Origin: Hyphomicrobiales bacterium
GTDB lineage: Bacteria; Pseudomonadota; Alphaproteobacteria; Rhizobiales; Rhizobiaceae
Direction: 5' to 3'
Length of the DNA stretch: 64,000 bases
NCBI GenBank assembly: GCA_900472485.1
Contig: UCII01000021.1
Span: 186,001-250,000 of the forward strand
The translations under genes and the position numbers were made by a program. Below, piece after piece: positions 17,827-25,811 of this stretch. The notes under the pieces were generated by a model. That model did not search any database and had not been told where the DNA came from. It saw only the letters and a list, made by a program, of their open reading frames with translations. Each line of letters opens with the position of its first letter. Within the stretch, counting starts at the first letter, position 1.

Positions 17827-18840
17827 TCAGCCAATGCCGAGCTTCTTGGTGACCTCGCCGACATTGGCCTTGTTGGCCAAAAGGGCTGGAACGTAGGTCT
17901 CGCGCGGCAGCGTCTGACCGGCAAGGAGCTTCGCGACATTACGGATGGCAGTGCGGCCGATTTCTGCCGGCTGTTGAGCGACATCGGCGCCGGCCGGCGA
18001 TTTCGGATCGGCGATGAGCTGCAGCACTTCGGGGCTGCCATCGACGCCATAGGTGCGGATTTCGGTACGGCCAGCAGCGGCAAGCGCCTGGGTCGCGCCG
18101 AGCTGCGGGATGTCCCATGCCGACCAGATCGCCTTGATCGACCCCTTTTCCGGATATTTGTTCAGAATCGCGGTGATCTGGGTGAAAGCGTCCTGTACGG
18201 TGTTCGGGATGACGTCGCGCAATTCCGGCTGGAGGATCTTCACCTTGGGGAAATATTTGACGACATTGACCAGCTGGTCGTAACGGATCGCGCAGGGCGT
18301 CACGCCATAAAAGCCGTTGAAGACGACGATATTGCCTTCGCCGCCGATATCGGAGACGAGCTGCAGCGCCAGGTCCTTGCCGATGCCCCAGTTGTCGGAG
18401 GTGGTGTTGTTGATCGAATTGGTCGAGCCGACGTCGACGGTCAGAACCGGAATGCCGGCATCGCGCGCCTTCTTCAGCCAGGGGTCGATGACGCTCAGCG
18501 TACCGAGGATCTGAACGATCGCATCCGGCTTCTGGGCAATCAGCGTCTGCAACTGCGAGACCAGCTTGCCGTCATTGCGCCCTGCGTCCACGGCGATCGG
18601 CTCGCCGCCGAGGCGTTTCACCTCCTCGATCTGGGCATTATAGGCCTGCAGGTCGAAGAAGTGGTCGGTTCCGGTCGCGCTGATGGCGATGCGCTTGCCT
18701 TTCAGGGACGGTTCTCCGTCGGCCGCGAAGACTGGCTTCTGCCCGATCAGGGAAGCGCCGGCGACGGCAACTCCGGCCGCTGCGGATAATTTCAGCAGAT
18801 CCCGTCTTCCCAGACCGCTATCGGACTTTTCGATGCTCAT
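17827..18840 (-). CDS. CUT2 sugar ABC transporter periplasmic binding protein (Tat signal)
   Basis: A 337-residue type I periplasmic binding protein that captures a sugar for the ABC transporter encoded downstream. The N-terminus has a twin-arginine signal (GRRDLLKLSAAAGVAVAG) ending near AFA/VFAADG, so it is probably exported folded. Typical family segments are ISATGTDHFFDLQAYNAQ and DAIVQILGT, with VDVGSTNSINNT in the ligand cleft region. The start at MSIEKSD has GGAGAG 8 bases upstream; an in-frame ATG 15 bases earlier is less well placed. It is the first gene of the operon, with a palindromic site upstream at 18857-18870. Confidence 0.9.
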   Translation of the reverse strand: MSIEKSDSGLGRRDLLKLSAAAGVAVAGASLIGQKPVFAADGEPSLKGKRIAISATGTDHFFDLQAYNAQIEEVKRLGGEPIAVDAGRNDGKLVSQLQTLIAQKPDAIVQILGTLSVIDPWLKKARDAGIPVLTVDVGSTNSINNTTSDNWGIGKDLALQLVSDIGGEGNIVVFNGFYGVTPCAIRYDQLVNVVKYFPKVKILQPELRDVIPNTVQDAFTQITAILNKYPEKGSIKAIWSAWDIPQLGATQALAAAGRTEIRTYGVDGSPEVLQLIADPKSPAGADVAQQPAEIGRTAIRNVAKLLAGQTLPRETYVPALLANKANVGEVTKKLGIG

Positions 18841-18856
18841 TACCACTCTCTCCAAT

Positions 18857-18870
18857 TAGACCTTTGTCTA
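18857..18870. promoter_or_regulatory. Inverted repeat upstream of CUT2 operon, candidate operator
   Basis: TAGAC and GTCTA flank a 4-base spacer 17 bases upstream of the binding-protein start. The position suits an operator, but the element is short and no regulator gene is adjacent to this operon. Confidence 0.4.
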
Positions 18871-19036
18871 TAAATTAAGTGGACTAATGAGAAAGAGGAG
18901 AAATGAATTTCCAAAAAAGAGGATCGCGAGGGAAAAGAGTGGACAGAGCGGGCGCTCGTCCCTCGCTGCGGTTTTCAAAGGCGATCAGCCGATAGAGACC
19001 ATCTTGGCTTGCAGGGTCGGAAGCGTTGGGTCGAGC

Positions 19037-19729
19037 TCAAGTCCGCACCCTGAGCGCTCGCTCCGTCCTGTCCGCGATCTGGGTTACGGCATAGGCTATC
19101 ACCATGTAGATCACGACCGCGACTAGGAAGGCCTCGAGATAGTAGAAGTTCAGCGCGGCGGTCAGCTGCGACTGCGCGAAGATGTCGACCACCTCGATGG
19201 CGAACCCCAGGGAAAGCGCCTTCATGATGACCATGAAAGAATTGGCAAGATCCGGTATCGCCGCGACGATGACCTGTGGAAGCATGACCCGGCGAAAGAG
19301 CTGGCTCTTCTTGTAGCCGAGCGAATAGGCCGCATCGGCCTGCCCGGTGTCGAAGGAGTTCAGCGCACCTTTGACGACTTCCGCCTGGAAGGCGGCGACG
19401 CAAGCAGTCAGGGCGACGATGAGCGTGACCCAGTTTGGCGTCGAATGGCCGTTATAGTCCATGCCAACCAGCGATGTCAGGAACTGCAGGGTCGAGGGAA
19501 GGCCATAGTAAGCGAGGAAGATCACCACGACCATCGGCACACCCTTGAACGCGACCTTATAGGCGACGACAAGCTGGCGGAGGACTGGAATCCGCCGATA
19601 TTCGACCATGGCGAACAGGCTGCCTATGACCGTTGAGAAGACGAAGATCGCAAGCGCCATCGCGAGCGTGAGGGGTACTGCACCCAGTATGTCCCAAAGA
19701 TCGGGGAGAAGAACGTCGATATCGAACAT
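19037..19729 (-). CDS. Polar amino acid-type ABC transporter permease, second
   Basis: A 230-residue inner-membrane permease of the HisM/GlnP family. The EAA loop typical of these importers is visible as EVVKGALNSFDTGQADAAYSLG, followed by FRRVMLPQVIVAAIPDLANSF. It is the last gene of the LysR-monooxygenase-ABC operon and begins 16 bases after the other permease. A GGGAG site stands in front of the start. Together with its partner it would form the membrane channel for a small amino-acid-like or sulfur- or nitrogen-containing compound; the exact ligand is not determined. Confidence 0.9.
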   Translation of the reverse strand: MFDIDVLLPDLWDILGAVPLTLAMALAIFVFSTVIGSLFAMVEYRRIPVLRQLVVAYKVAFKGVPMVVVIFLAYYGLPSTLQFLTSLVGMDYNGHSTPNWVTLIVALTACVAAFQAEVVKGALNSFDTGQADAAYSLGYKKSQLFRRVMLPQVIVAAIPDLANSFMVIMKALSLGFAIEVVDIFAQSQLTAALNFYYLEAFLVAVVIYMVIAYAVTQIADRTERALRVRT

Positions 19730-19745
19730 GCAGCAACTCCCTCGA

Positions 19746-20453
19746 TCAGACGCTTGCCATCAGCGTGGTTCTGCCGCGTTTCGCGCCTGGAGAAAATCTC
19801 GCGGAACGAAGCTCGAAAAAGCGGACGACGGACCAAGCGACCAGGCAAAGCAGCGAATAGAGCACCGCCAGCACGAGGTATGTTTCGAACTGGTACTGGT
19901 TGTAGCCGCGCTCCATCACAAGGTGGGCGGTCGCCATGACGTCGGCCGCGCCGATATACATGACGAGCGCGACGTTATGGATCAGGTAAATGATCGAGTT
20001 GCCGTAGCCGGGGAGCGCGATGTGAACCGCCTGCGGGCCGAGAATACGCGTGAGCTTCTGGCGGAACGTATAGCCGAGACTGTCCGCCGCATCATGCTGG
20101 CCACGTTCGACGGCGAGATAGGCCGGCCGCATGACCTCGGACAGATAGCCGCCGTGATAGAGGCTCAAGCCCAGCATCGCGGCGATGGTCGGAGACACGA
20201 AGTCCGCGACGCCGAACGCACCCACAAGCACGGGAAGCCCGTAGAAGGCGACGAACAATTGAAGGACGACAGGCACGCTCCGGGCGTAGGATACGTAGAG
20301 ATCCGCCAATTGGCTGATCACCGGGATCCTGCGAACCCGAAATGTCGTCGCAATCAAGGCCAGCACGAAGCCGGCGATCATGGCCGTGAACGTGATCGCG
20401 AGCGTCAGCGGCAGGGCCGAAAGCAGCTCTGGGATCATTACGGAAAGGTCCAC
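19746..20453 (-). CDS. Polar amino acid-type ABC transporter permease, first
   Basis: A 235-residue permease of the HisQ/GlnP family with the EAA-loop segment EVMRPAYLAVERGQHDAADSLGY and the following FRQKLTRILGPQAVHIALPGYGNS. The start is GTG, supported by AAGGAG nine bases upstream. The gene follows the binding-protein gene by 56 bases, a gap that holds a short GC hairpin right after the upstream stop. It pairs with the downstream permease. Confidence 0.9.
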   Translation of the reverse strand: MDLSVMIPELLSALPLTLAITFTAMIAGFVLALIATTFRVRRIPVISQLADLYVSYARSVPVVLQLFVAFYGLPVLVGAFGVADFVSPTIAAMLGLSLYHGGYLSEVMRPAYLAVERGQHDAADSLGYTFRQKLTRILGPQAVHIALPGYGNSIIYLIHNVALVMYIGAADVMATAHLVMERGYNQYQFETYLVLAVLYSLLCLVAWSVVRFFELRSARFSPGAKRGRTTLMASV

Positions 20454-20488
20454 TTCGGAACACTCCTTCTTTCAGTCTTTGGCCTGAT

Positions 20489-20509
20489 CGCCGGGACCGG
20501 AGGGCGGCG
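20489..20509 (-). promoter_or_regulatory. Weak hairpin after amino acid-type binding-protein gene
   Basis: Arms cgccg and cggcg surround an 11-base GC-rich loop directly after the binding-protein stop. It is weaker than the stem-loops after the sugar binding-protein genes but sits in the same place. Confidence 0.35.
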
Positions 20510-21328
20510 TTACTTCATGTACGTCGTGATGTCCTCGCCGAACCACTTCTGCGAGAGCTTGGCAAGCGTGCCGTCGGCCTTGAGCTCCTTCAGAGCCTTG
20601 TCGATGCCATCGGCGAGGGCCTTATTCTCCTCGGAGCGATGGATCAGGACAAAGGTCTCATTGATCGCGACCGGCTCACTTGTCTTGATGTCGAGCTTCT
20701 GCTGGTCGATCACGGTCTGCTCGCCAAGGTTGGATGGCAGTACGAGCGCATCGTATTTGCCGTTCTGCACTTCCTTCAACCGGTCCGGATAGGGAACGCC
20801 GGCGCTTGAGGCGGTGATCTCGATCTTGTAGGTCGGGTTCTGCTCCTGCCATGCCGTGGCGAACTTATAGATGCCGCCGCCAGCGGTGACGGGCACGATC
20901 TTCTTGCCGACCAGATCCTTCATCTCGTTGATGCCGCTATCCTTGCGGCTGTAAATCTTGATCAGGCTCGCACCGATCGGCGCGTCGGGAATGAGGAACT
21001 GCTTTTCACGGGCAGGCGCGCGGTAATAGCCGCCCGTCGCGATGTCGTACTTGCCGGTAGCAAGGCCCGTTTCCTGCGCGATGTCGGCCGCACCTTCCAT
21101 AACGAACTTATATTGGGGCAGCTTGGCGTTGATCGCCTTCAGCACGTCGGGTTCGTAGCCCTGCGGCTCGACGCCGATCGCGCCCCAGGAGAGCGGCTTC
21201 GATTCCGCGGCGGTGGCGATCTTGATCGTGCGAACATCCTCGGCGAACGAGGCGGTTGCGAAGGCGATCGCGACGCCTGCTACGGCGAGACCGAGGCCAC
21301 GGCGCGAGATTGAACTCATGGAAGTCAT
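20510..21328 (-). CDS. Polar amino acid-type ABC transporter binding protein
   Basis: A periplasmic type II binding protein of about 272 residues (SBP family 3). The signal peptide runs SSISRRGLGLAVAGVAIAFATASFA and is cleaved before EDVRTIKIA. The double arginine followed by a long hydrophobic stretch could also be read as a Tat signal. Family features include GYEPDVLKAINAKL and KYDIATGGYYRAPAREKQF. The start at MTSMSS was chosen because AAAGG is nine bases upstream; an ATG three codons earlier is too close to that site. It lies 14 bases after the ATPase gene. Encoded with a flavin monooxygenase, it probably brings in that enzyme's substrate. Confidence 0.88.
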   Translation of the reverse strand: MTSMSSISRRGLGLAVAGVAIAFATASFAEDVRTIKIATAAESKPLSWGAIGVEPQGYEPDVLKAINAKLPQYKFVMEGAADIAQETGLATGKYDIATGGYYRAPAREKQFLIPDAPIGASLIKIYSRKDSGINEMKDLVGKKIVPVTAGGGIYKFATAWQEQNPTYKIEITASSAGVPYPDRLKEVQNGKYDALVLPSNLGEQTVIDQQKLDIKTSEPVAINETFVLIHRSEENKALADGIDKALKELKADGTLAKLSQKWFGEDITTYMK

Positions 21329-21342
21329 TTCAGGCATCCTTT

Positions 21343-22083
21343 CTACTGGATCGCACGTTCGGAATTGAGAAACTGAGCGAGGCGCGGGTTGGAGGGTGTG
21401 TCAAAGATTTCGGCAGGGCTTCCGTCGGCTGCGACGACGCCCCGGTCCATGAAGACGATGCGGTTCGAGATGTTCTTGGCGAACTGCATCTCGTGGGTAA
21501 CGAGGAGCGAGGTGATGCCCGAGGATGTCACATCCTTGATCACCTTCAGAACCTCGTTCACGAGTTCAGGATCGAGCGACGAGGTCGGCTCGTCGAATAG
21601 CATCACGTCTGGCTTGACCGCCAGGGCGCGGGCGATGCCGGTCCGCTGGAGCTGACCGCCTGAGAGCTGGGAGGGATAATTGTCGAGCTTTTCGGCAAGA
21701 CCGACGCGTTCAAGCTCCTTAAGGGCGATGGCGCGGGCTTCTTCCTTCGGCTTGCGCTGAACGACGACAAGCGGGTCCATGACGTTCTGGATGACCGTCA
21801 TGTTCTTGAAGACGTTGAACTGCTGGAAGACCATCGCCGTGCGAAGACGGATCGCCTGCACCGCCGCCTTGTCGGGGCGTCCGTAATCCATGCGGATGTC
21901 GTCGAACGCGATCGAGCCGGAGGACGGCTTGGCCAGATGGTTGATGCACTTCAAAAGCGTGGTCTTGCCGGTACCGCTCGGGCCGATGATCGATACCACG
22001 TCGCCGCGTTTCACCGACAGGTCGACGCCGTTCAGGATCTGCGTGCTTCCGTAGGACAGCTTTAGGTTCTTGATCTCCAGCAT
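21343..22083 (-). CDS. Polar amino acid-type ABC transporter ATPase
   Basis: A 246-residue ATPase of the HisP/GlnQ family that powers uptake through the two downstream permeases. The Walker A motif is GPSGTGKTT (about residue 36), the signature is LSGGQLQRTGIARAL, and Walker B is DVMLFDEPTSSLD, followed by the switch histidine in SLLVTHEMQF. The start MLEIKNLKLSYG was chosen because it fits the family; a longer frame runs back into the monooxygenase gene without similarity. It begins 8 bases after the monooxygenase stop, so enzyme and transporter are co-transcribed. Confidence 0.92.
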   Translation of the reverse strand: MLEIKNLKLSYGSTQILNGVDLSVKRGDVVSIIGPSGTGKTTLLKCINHLAKPSSGSIAFDDIRMDYGRPDKAAVQAIRLRTAMVFQQFNVFKNMTVIQNVMDPLVVVQRKPKEEARAIALKELERVGLAEKLDNYPSQLSGGQLQRTGIARALAVKPDVMLFDEPTSSLDPELVNEVLKVIKDVTSSGITSLLVTHEMQFAKNISNRIVFMDRGVVAADGSPAEIFDTPSNPRLAQFLNSERAIQ

Positions 22084-22091
22084 TTCGGGTC

Positions 22092-23567
22092 TCAGGTCCT
22101 TTCGGAGGATAGGTCGGAAGGCTCTTCGGTCTCGTCGTCTGCCCACTCGTCTCCGAGGAGTTCCGGCGTGTCGAAGGCCTGGAGGTTTTCGAAATGCTTC
22201 TCGCGATCGGCGACGAAGAGGGCGCGGACAATGCCACGCGCCAGACGGTCGGCACCTTCGCTGATTGCCGGGATGTCGCCGGTGAGCTTGCCGTGACTGA
22301 GTGTCGCCGGAAAATTGAAGCAGTGGATCTTTGCCAGCGTCGGGCACGAGCCCGGCTCCCTTTCGAGGAATTCGAATGCCTCTCCAAGATCGGGAGATCC
22401 CTCGAGTTCAGCGTTCGGCATTCCCGCCGGCACCGGGAAGCGATCGCGCCACAGGCGTATATGGGGGTCGAAGGCGGCAAGCTCCGGTCGATTGCTCAGG
22501 TCGATCTTGAAGCCGGTTCCAAAGATCAGGAAGTCGACGGGATAGCTGGCCTTTGGCGTCGTCACGATGACGTGGTCGCCTTCCTGCTCCAGCCCGCTGA
22601 TCGGGCTTTCAAGATGGAGATGGGCTTGCGGGAAGGAACTGACGCGCAAGACACTCGGCCGCGGCGGCGGCGTCTGCTGGCCCATGGCATAATTGAGGAA
22701 GCACCACTTCCACTCATCGGGGAGGCCGGCAAATCCGTGCACGACGCCCTGGCTGCCGATGCCGGTGAACTTGTTGATCCGCGGCAGTTCCTTGCGGCGC
22801 ACGAACATATCGAGGCGGGACGCACCGGCTTCGAGAGCGGTCGCGGCATTGTCCATCGCCGAGGCGCCGGCACCAACAACGCCAATCCGCTTGCCGCGCA
22901 GCACGGCGAAATCGATGTCATCGGCGGTATGCGCCCAGAACTTGCGGCCGATGCTTTTCGCAATATCAGGCACGAACGGGCCGCCCAGACCATCGCGGCC
23001 GGTCGCTAATACCGCATGACGCGCAACGATCGTCTCCTTGAGGCCATCCTTAATGCAGACAAGATCAAGCATTCCGTCCTCGCGTGGGAGGATCGCATCG
23101 ACTGTCACACCGTTGCGGACGGGAAGCTCGAGCACCTGGCGGTACCAGATCAGATATTCCATCCACGTCTCACGCGGCGCGCGGTCAAGCGCGACCCACG
23201 CCTCGCGGCCGAAACGCGCTTCGTAATAGGCACGAAACGTCAGAGCGGGCAGCCCCATCGCCGGCCCGGTGAGCTGCTTCGGAGAACGCAGCGTTCGCAT
23301 CCGGGCGAAGGTGACCCACGGCCCTTCCTGACCAGCAGTCGCCTTGTCGAGGACGAGATGGTTGGCGACCCCGAGACGCTTCAGCATACCGGACGCAGCA
23401 AGCCCGGCCATGCCCGCACCAATAATGACGACATCGACGACAGGCTGGCCGCCGATCACGCGCGGAGGCACCCAGGATTTGGCCGGCAGTTCCAGCCAGG
23501 CGAGATCCTGCCGCAGCCGCGCCTCAAGAGCATCGAGACCGTCCGGCAAGGTGGATAGGTCGCTCAT
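22092..23567 (-). CDS. Flavin-dependent monooxygenase (FMO/BVMO-like, FAD and NADPH binding)
   Basis: A 491-residue flavoprotein that would insert one oxygen atom into a small substrate using FAD and NADPH. The FAD-binding motif is VVIIGAGMAGLAA (about residue 46) and the NADPH-binding motif is IGVVGAGASAMDNA (about residue 224). Between them, GRKFWAHTADDIDF sits where the FMO/Baeyer-Villiger fingerprint FxGxxxHxxxY/W is normally found. It keeps the histidine but not the full motif, so this is a divergent subgroup. The start overlaps the LysR stop by four bases (ATGA), and an ABC transporter follows directly. The substrate is presumably what that transporter imports. Confidence 0.85.
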   Translation of the reverse strand: MSDLSTLPDGLDALEARLRQDLAWLELPAKSWVPPRVIGGQPVVDVVIIGAGMAGLAASGMLKRLGVANHLVLDKATAGQEGPWVTFARMRTLRSPKQLTGPAMGLPALTFRAYYEARFGREAWVALDRAPRETWMEYLIWYRQVLELPVRNGVTVDAILPREDGMLDLVCIKDGLKETIVARHAVLATGRDGLGGPFVPDIAKSIGRKFWAHTADDIDFAVLRGKRIGVVGAGASAMDNAATALEAGASRLDMFVRRKELPRINKFTGIGSQGVVHGFAGLPDEWKWCFLNYAMGQQTPPPRPSVLRVSSFPQAHLHLESPISGLEQEGDHVIVTTPKASYPVDFLIFGTGFKIDLSNRPELAAFDPHIRLWRDRFPVPAGMPNAELEGSPDLGEAFEFLEREPGSCPTLAKIHCFNFPATLSHGKLTGDIPAISEGADRLARGIVRALFVADREKHFENLQAFDTPELLGDEWADDETEEPSDLSSERT

Positions 23568-24562
23568 ATCGACGCTCCCTCAGGTCGCGCGGTTTGCCCG
23601 TAAACGGTATCGGCCAGCGCTTCCGCGCCGCTCGAGTCGAACAGGCGGCAGCCTGGCATCGCCAAAGCCACCGCGCGCGCCGCCTCGATCACGGCTGTGA
23701 TCGTCGAAGTAAGCGGCAGCGCGGCGGGCGATATCGCACCGAACAGGAAGGGGATGGTATGATCGAGCACGCGCATCACGACACCGTCAAGCGGCACGCC
23801 GACCACGGTCGCCGGCTCGACGATGCCAACCCCAAGCCCGGCCCGCACCAACGAAAGCGCTGTCAGTGACGCATTGACGTCGATGATCCGGTCCGGCGAA
23901 ATCCCTGCCCGTTCCAGCGCCTCATCGACCCGGTGACGCAAGCGGTATGGATTTGCCAGGGTAATGATGCGGCGGTCGGCGAGATCGGCAAGGCGCACCA
24001 AGTCACGCTCGGCAAGCGGATCGTTGGCGCTGATAGCGACGACACATGGCGCCTCCGCGATCCAGTGTATTTCGAGGCCGGGATGTTCGAGCGGCAGGCT
24101 TGCAATCCCGAAATCCGCCGAGCGGGCGAGCACGGCCTGAACGACGTTTTCGGCCGCAAGCGCCTGCACATGCAGATGACGCGGGATCAGATCCGGGGCA
24201 ACAGCCGCAAGCGCCTGCGGCAGAACGCCCGCAGCAAGCGAAGGCGTGGCCGCGATCGTCAGCGTGGGGGGCTCATCACGACCGATCGCCTCGGCACGCT
24301 CGCGGATATGTGTGAGGCTGGCGAGATGACGCTCGACCTCGGAATGAAACAGCACCCCCCGCGAGGTCGGCGTGATTCGCGGACCGCTTCGATGCAGGAG
24401 CGCATAGCCGATATCGGCTTCCAGATCCTGGATGAGCCTGGTGACCGCCGGTTGAGATCGGCCCAGCAGGCGCGCTGCCCCGGTCACGCTGCCTGCGGAA
24501 ATCACGGCTGCGAAGGCTTCAAGTTGCCGAATATCGAAAGAGTTAGAATGCATAAATGACAT
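23564..24562 (-). CDS. LysR-family regulator, first gene of monooxygenase-ABC operon
   Basis: A 332-residue LysR-type activator or repressor. The N-terminal helix-turn-helix is FDIRQLEAFAAVISAGSVTGAARLLGRSQPAVTRLIQDLE, and the rest is the two-lobed effector-binding domain. GAGGAG precedes the start by 6 bases. It is unusual in being the first gene of the operon it probably controls: its stop overlaps the start of the monooxygenase gene. It also faces the CMD/AhpD pair across 160 bases, so one regulator probably serves both directions. Confidence 0.9.
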   Translation of the reverse strand: MSFMHSNSFDIRQLEAFAAVISAGSVTGAARLLGRSQPAVTRLIQDLEADIGYALLHRSGPRITPTSRGVLFHSEVERHLASLTHIRERAEAIGRDEPPTLTIAATPSLAAGVLPQALAAVAPDLIPRHLHVQALAAENVVQAVLARSADFGIASLPLEHPGLEIHWIAEAPCVVAISANDPLAERDLVRLADLADRRIITLANPYRLRHRVDEALERAGISPDRIIDVNASLTALSLVRAGLGVGIVEPATVVGVPLDGVVMRVLDHTIPFLFGAISPAALPLTSTITAVIEAARAVALAMPGCRLFDSSGAEALADTVYGQTARPEGASI

Positions 24563-24649
24563 GAAACACTCCTCTTAATGTGAGTAAAGCATAGGAATTC
24601 TCACTTGACGATCGGAATTAGATAATTATTTCGCATCAAGATCGCTCAT

Positions 24650-24671
24650 TCATTATTATTTGACATAATGA
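24650..24671. promoter_or_regulatory. Inverted repeat in LysR/CMD intergenic region, candidate LysR site
   Basis: tcattat and ataatga are perfect complements 8 bases apart, and the right arm overlaps a good -35 box (TTGACA at 24660-24665) of the rightward gene. A possible -10 (TACCTA at 24683-24688) stands 17 bases after it. An interrupted dyad at a -35 box, between a LysR gene and a divergent gene, is the usual setting for LysR regulation. Confidence 0.5.
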
Positions 24672-24722
24672 CATGTCGCGCCTACCTAGATGCTACCCCA
24701 CAGACGCACCGAGGAGCCTGTT

Positions 24723-25205
24723 TTGACACTCATCGAAACCCTAGTCTCCGTGAAGCCCGGCTCCGCGCTCGCCGAAGCCATGGAAAAGCGCGCGGAGATT
24801 CTGCGCCTAAGCGAGGCAGCCCATGATGCCGTGCTGCTGCCGCGTGATCCCGGCGGTCTCTCCTATGGACTTCGGGCAGCGCTTGCCGCCCGCATGGCCC
24901 GGCAAAATCAAAACGAGGCGCTCGCGCGCCACTACGACACCTTGGTCGCGCGAGCCAAAGAACCATCGACTGCTCCGCTCGCCGATCCCGACATGACCGC
25001 AGCGGACGAACGCACCGCAGAGATCGCTCGTCACGCCGACCGGCTGACCGTCGCACCGAGGGAGGCGACCCGAGCGCACATAGAAGCATTGCGCGCCAGG
25101 GGCGTGGCCGATGCCGACATCGTCCGGCTCTCCGAACTGGCAGCCTTCCTGAACTATCAGGTGCGCGTCATCGCGGGATTGGCATTGATCGGAGCAAGAC
25201 AATGA
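24723..25205 (+). CDS. CMD-domain protein (Avi_7170-type)
   Basis: A 160-residue protein that appears to be a carboxymuconolactone-decarboxylase-fold protein of the small group I recall as 'CMD domain protein, Avi_7170 family'. The name is from memory, not a search. It lacks the CxxC pair of active AhpD peroxidases. Its C-terminal helices (VRLSELAAFLNYQVRVIAGLALIG) match the CMD pattern of paired helices. TTG was chosen as the start because GAGGAG is 6 bases upstream; the frame opens at 24690. The next gene, with the CxxC motif, overlaps by four bases, so the two proteins probably act as a pair. Confidence 0.7.
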   Translation: MTLIETLVSVKPGSALAEAMEKRAEILRLSEAAHDAVLLPRDPGGLSYGLRAALAARMARQNQNEALARHYDTLVARAKEPSTAPLADPDMTAADERTAEIARHADRLTVAPREATRAHIEALRARGVADADIVRLSELAAFLNYQVRVIAGLALIGARQ

Positions 25206-25777
25206 GCGAAGTCGTCCACGCTTTCACCACCAAGGTTCCGCGTTGGCAGCCCTATGTCGTTCCGGTCGACCTGGAGACTGCGACCGAGGAACAGCGCGCG
25301 GCAATGCAAGTAACGCCGTCCAACAAGGGCATTTCACCCTATGTTCTGACACTTGCGCACGATCCGGAATCGCTGACCGTCCGCTCTCCCCTGTTCAATC
25401 TGATCATGTACGGAAAAGACGGGCTTGCTTCGAGCGAACGCGAACTAGGCGCGACGGCAGCATCCGTCGTCAATCATTGCGTCTACTGCGCCGCGGTTCA
25501 CGCATCCCGGTTCATCAGCCAGACCAAAAGAACCGACGTGATCGAGGCAATCTTCGCGGACGGCCTCGATGCGGAACTCGACGAGCACCTGCAGGCGATC
25601 TTCGACTTTTCCGCGCGCCTCTCGCCGACGCCGCCCGAGGCTACGAAAGCCGATGCGCAGGCATTGGCCGATGTGGGCTTCTCCGAATTGGAATCCCTCG
25701 ACCTCGTCCTGTCGTCAGCCATCTTCGGCTGGGCAAACCGCCTGATGCATACGCTCGGCGAGCCGGTGACCGATTAG
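25202..25777 (+). CDS. AhpD-like alkylhydroperoxidase/peroxidase-related protein (Avi_7169-type)
   Basis: A 191-residue protein of the CMD/AhpD fold with the redox-active motif HC93VYC96AAVH, the arrangement used by AhpD to reduce hydroperoxides. The N-terminal part (about 60 residues, KVPRWQPYVVPVDLETAT) is an extension before the AhpD core. I recall this group as 'alkylhydroperoxidase domain protein, Avi_7169 family', often found next to the Avi_7170-type protein and flavin monooxygenases; that is memory and not checked. The ATGA overlap with the preceding gene shows tight coupling. A role in removing peroxide made by the flavin enzyme across the divergent promoter is inference. Confidence 0.82.
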   Translation: MSEVVHAFTTKVPRWQPYVVPVDLETATEEQRAAMQVTPSNKGISPYVLTLAHDPESLTVRSPLFNLIMYGKDGLASSERELGATAASVVNHCVYCAAVHASRFISQTKRTDVIEAIFADGLDAELDEHLQAIFDFSARLSPTPPEATKADAQALADVGFSELESLDLVLSSAIFGWANRLMHTLGEPVTD

Positions 25778-25811
25778 GCGGGATTGATCAAGAGAGCCAT
25801 TTCCGGATCGC

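Noticed and set aside
18887..19126. Plus-strand basic ORF of 79 codons between two minus-strand operons
   Set aside because: Its second half lies on the complement of the permease gene end, the composition is arbitrary and no ribosome binding site stands in front.
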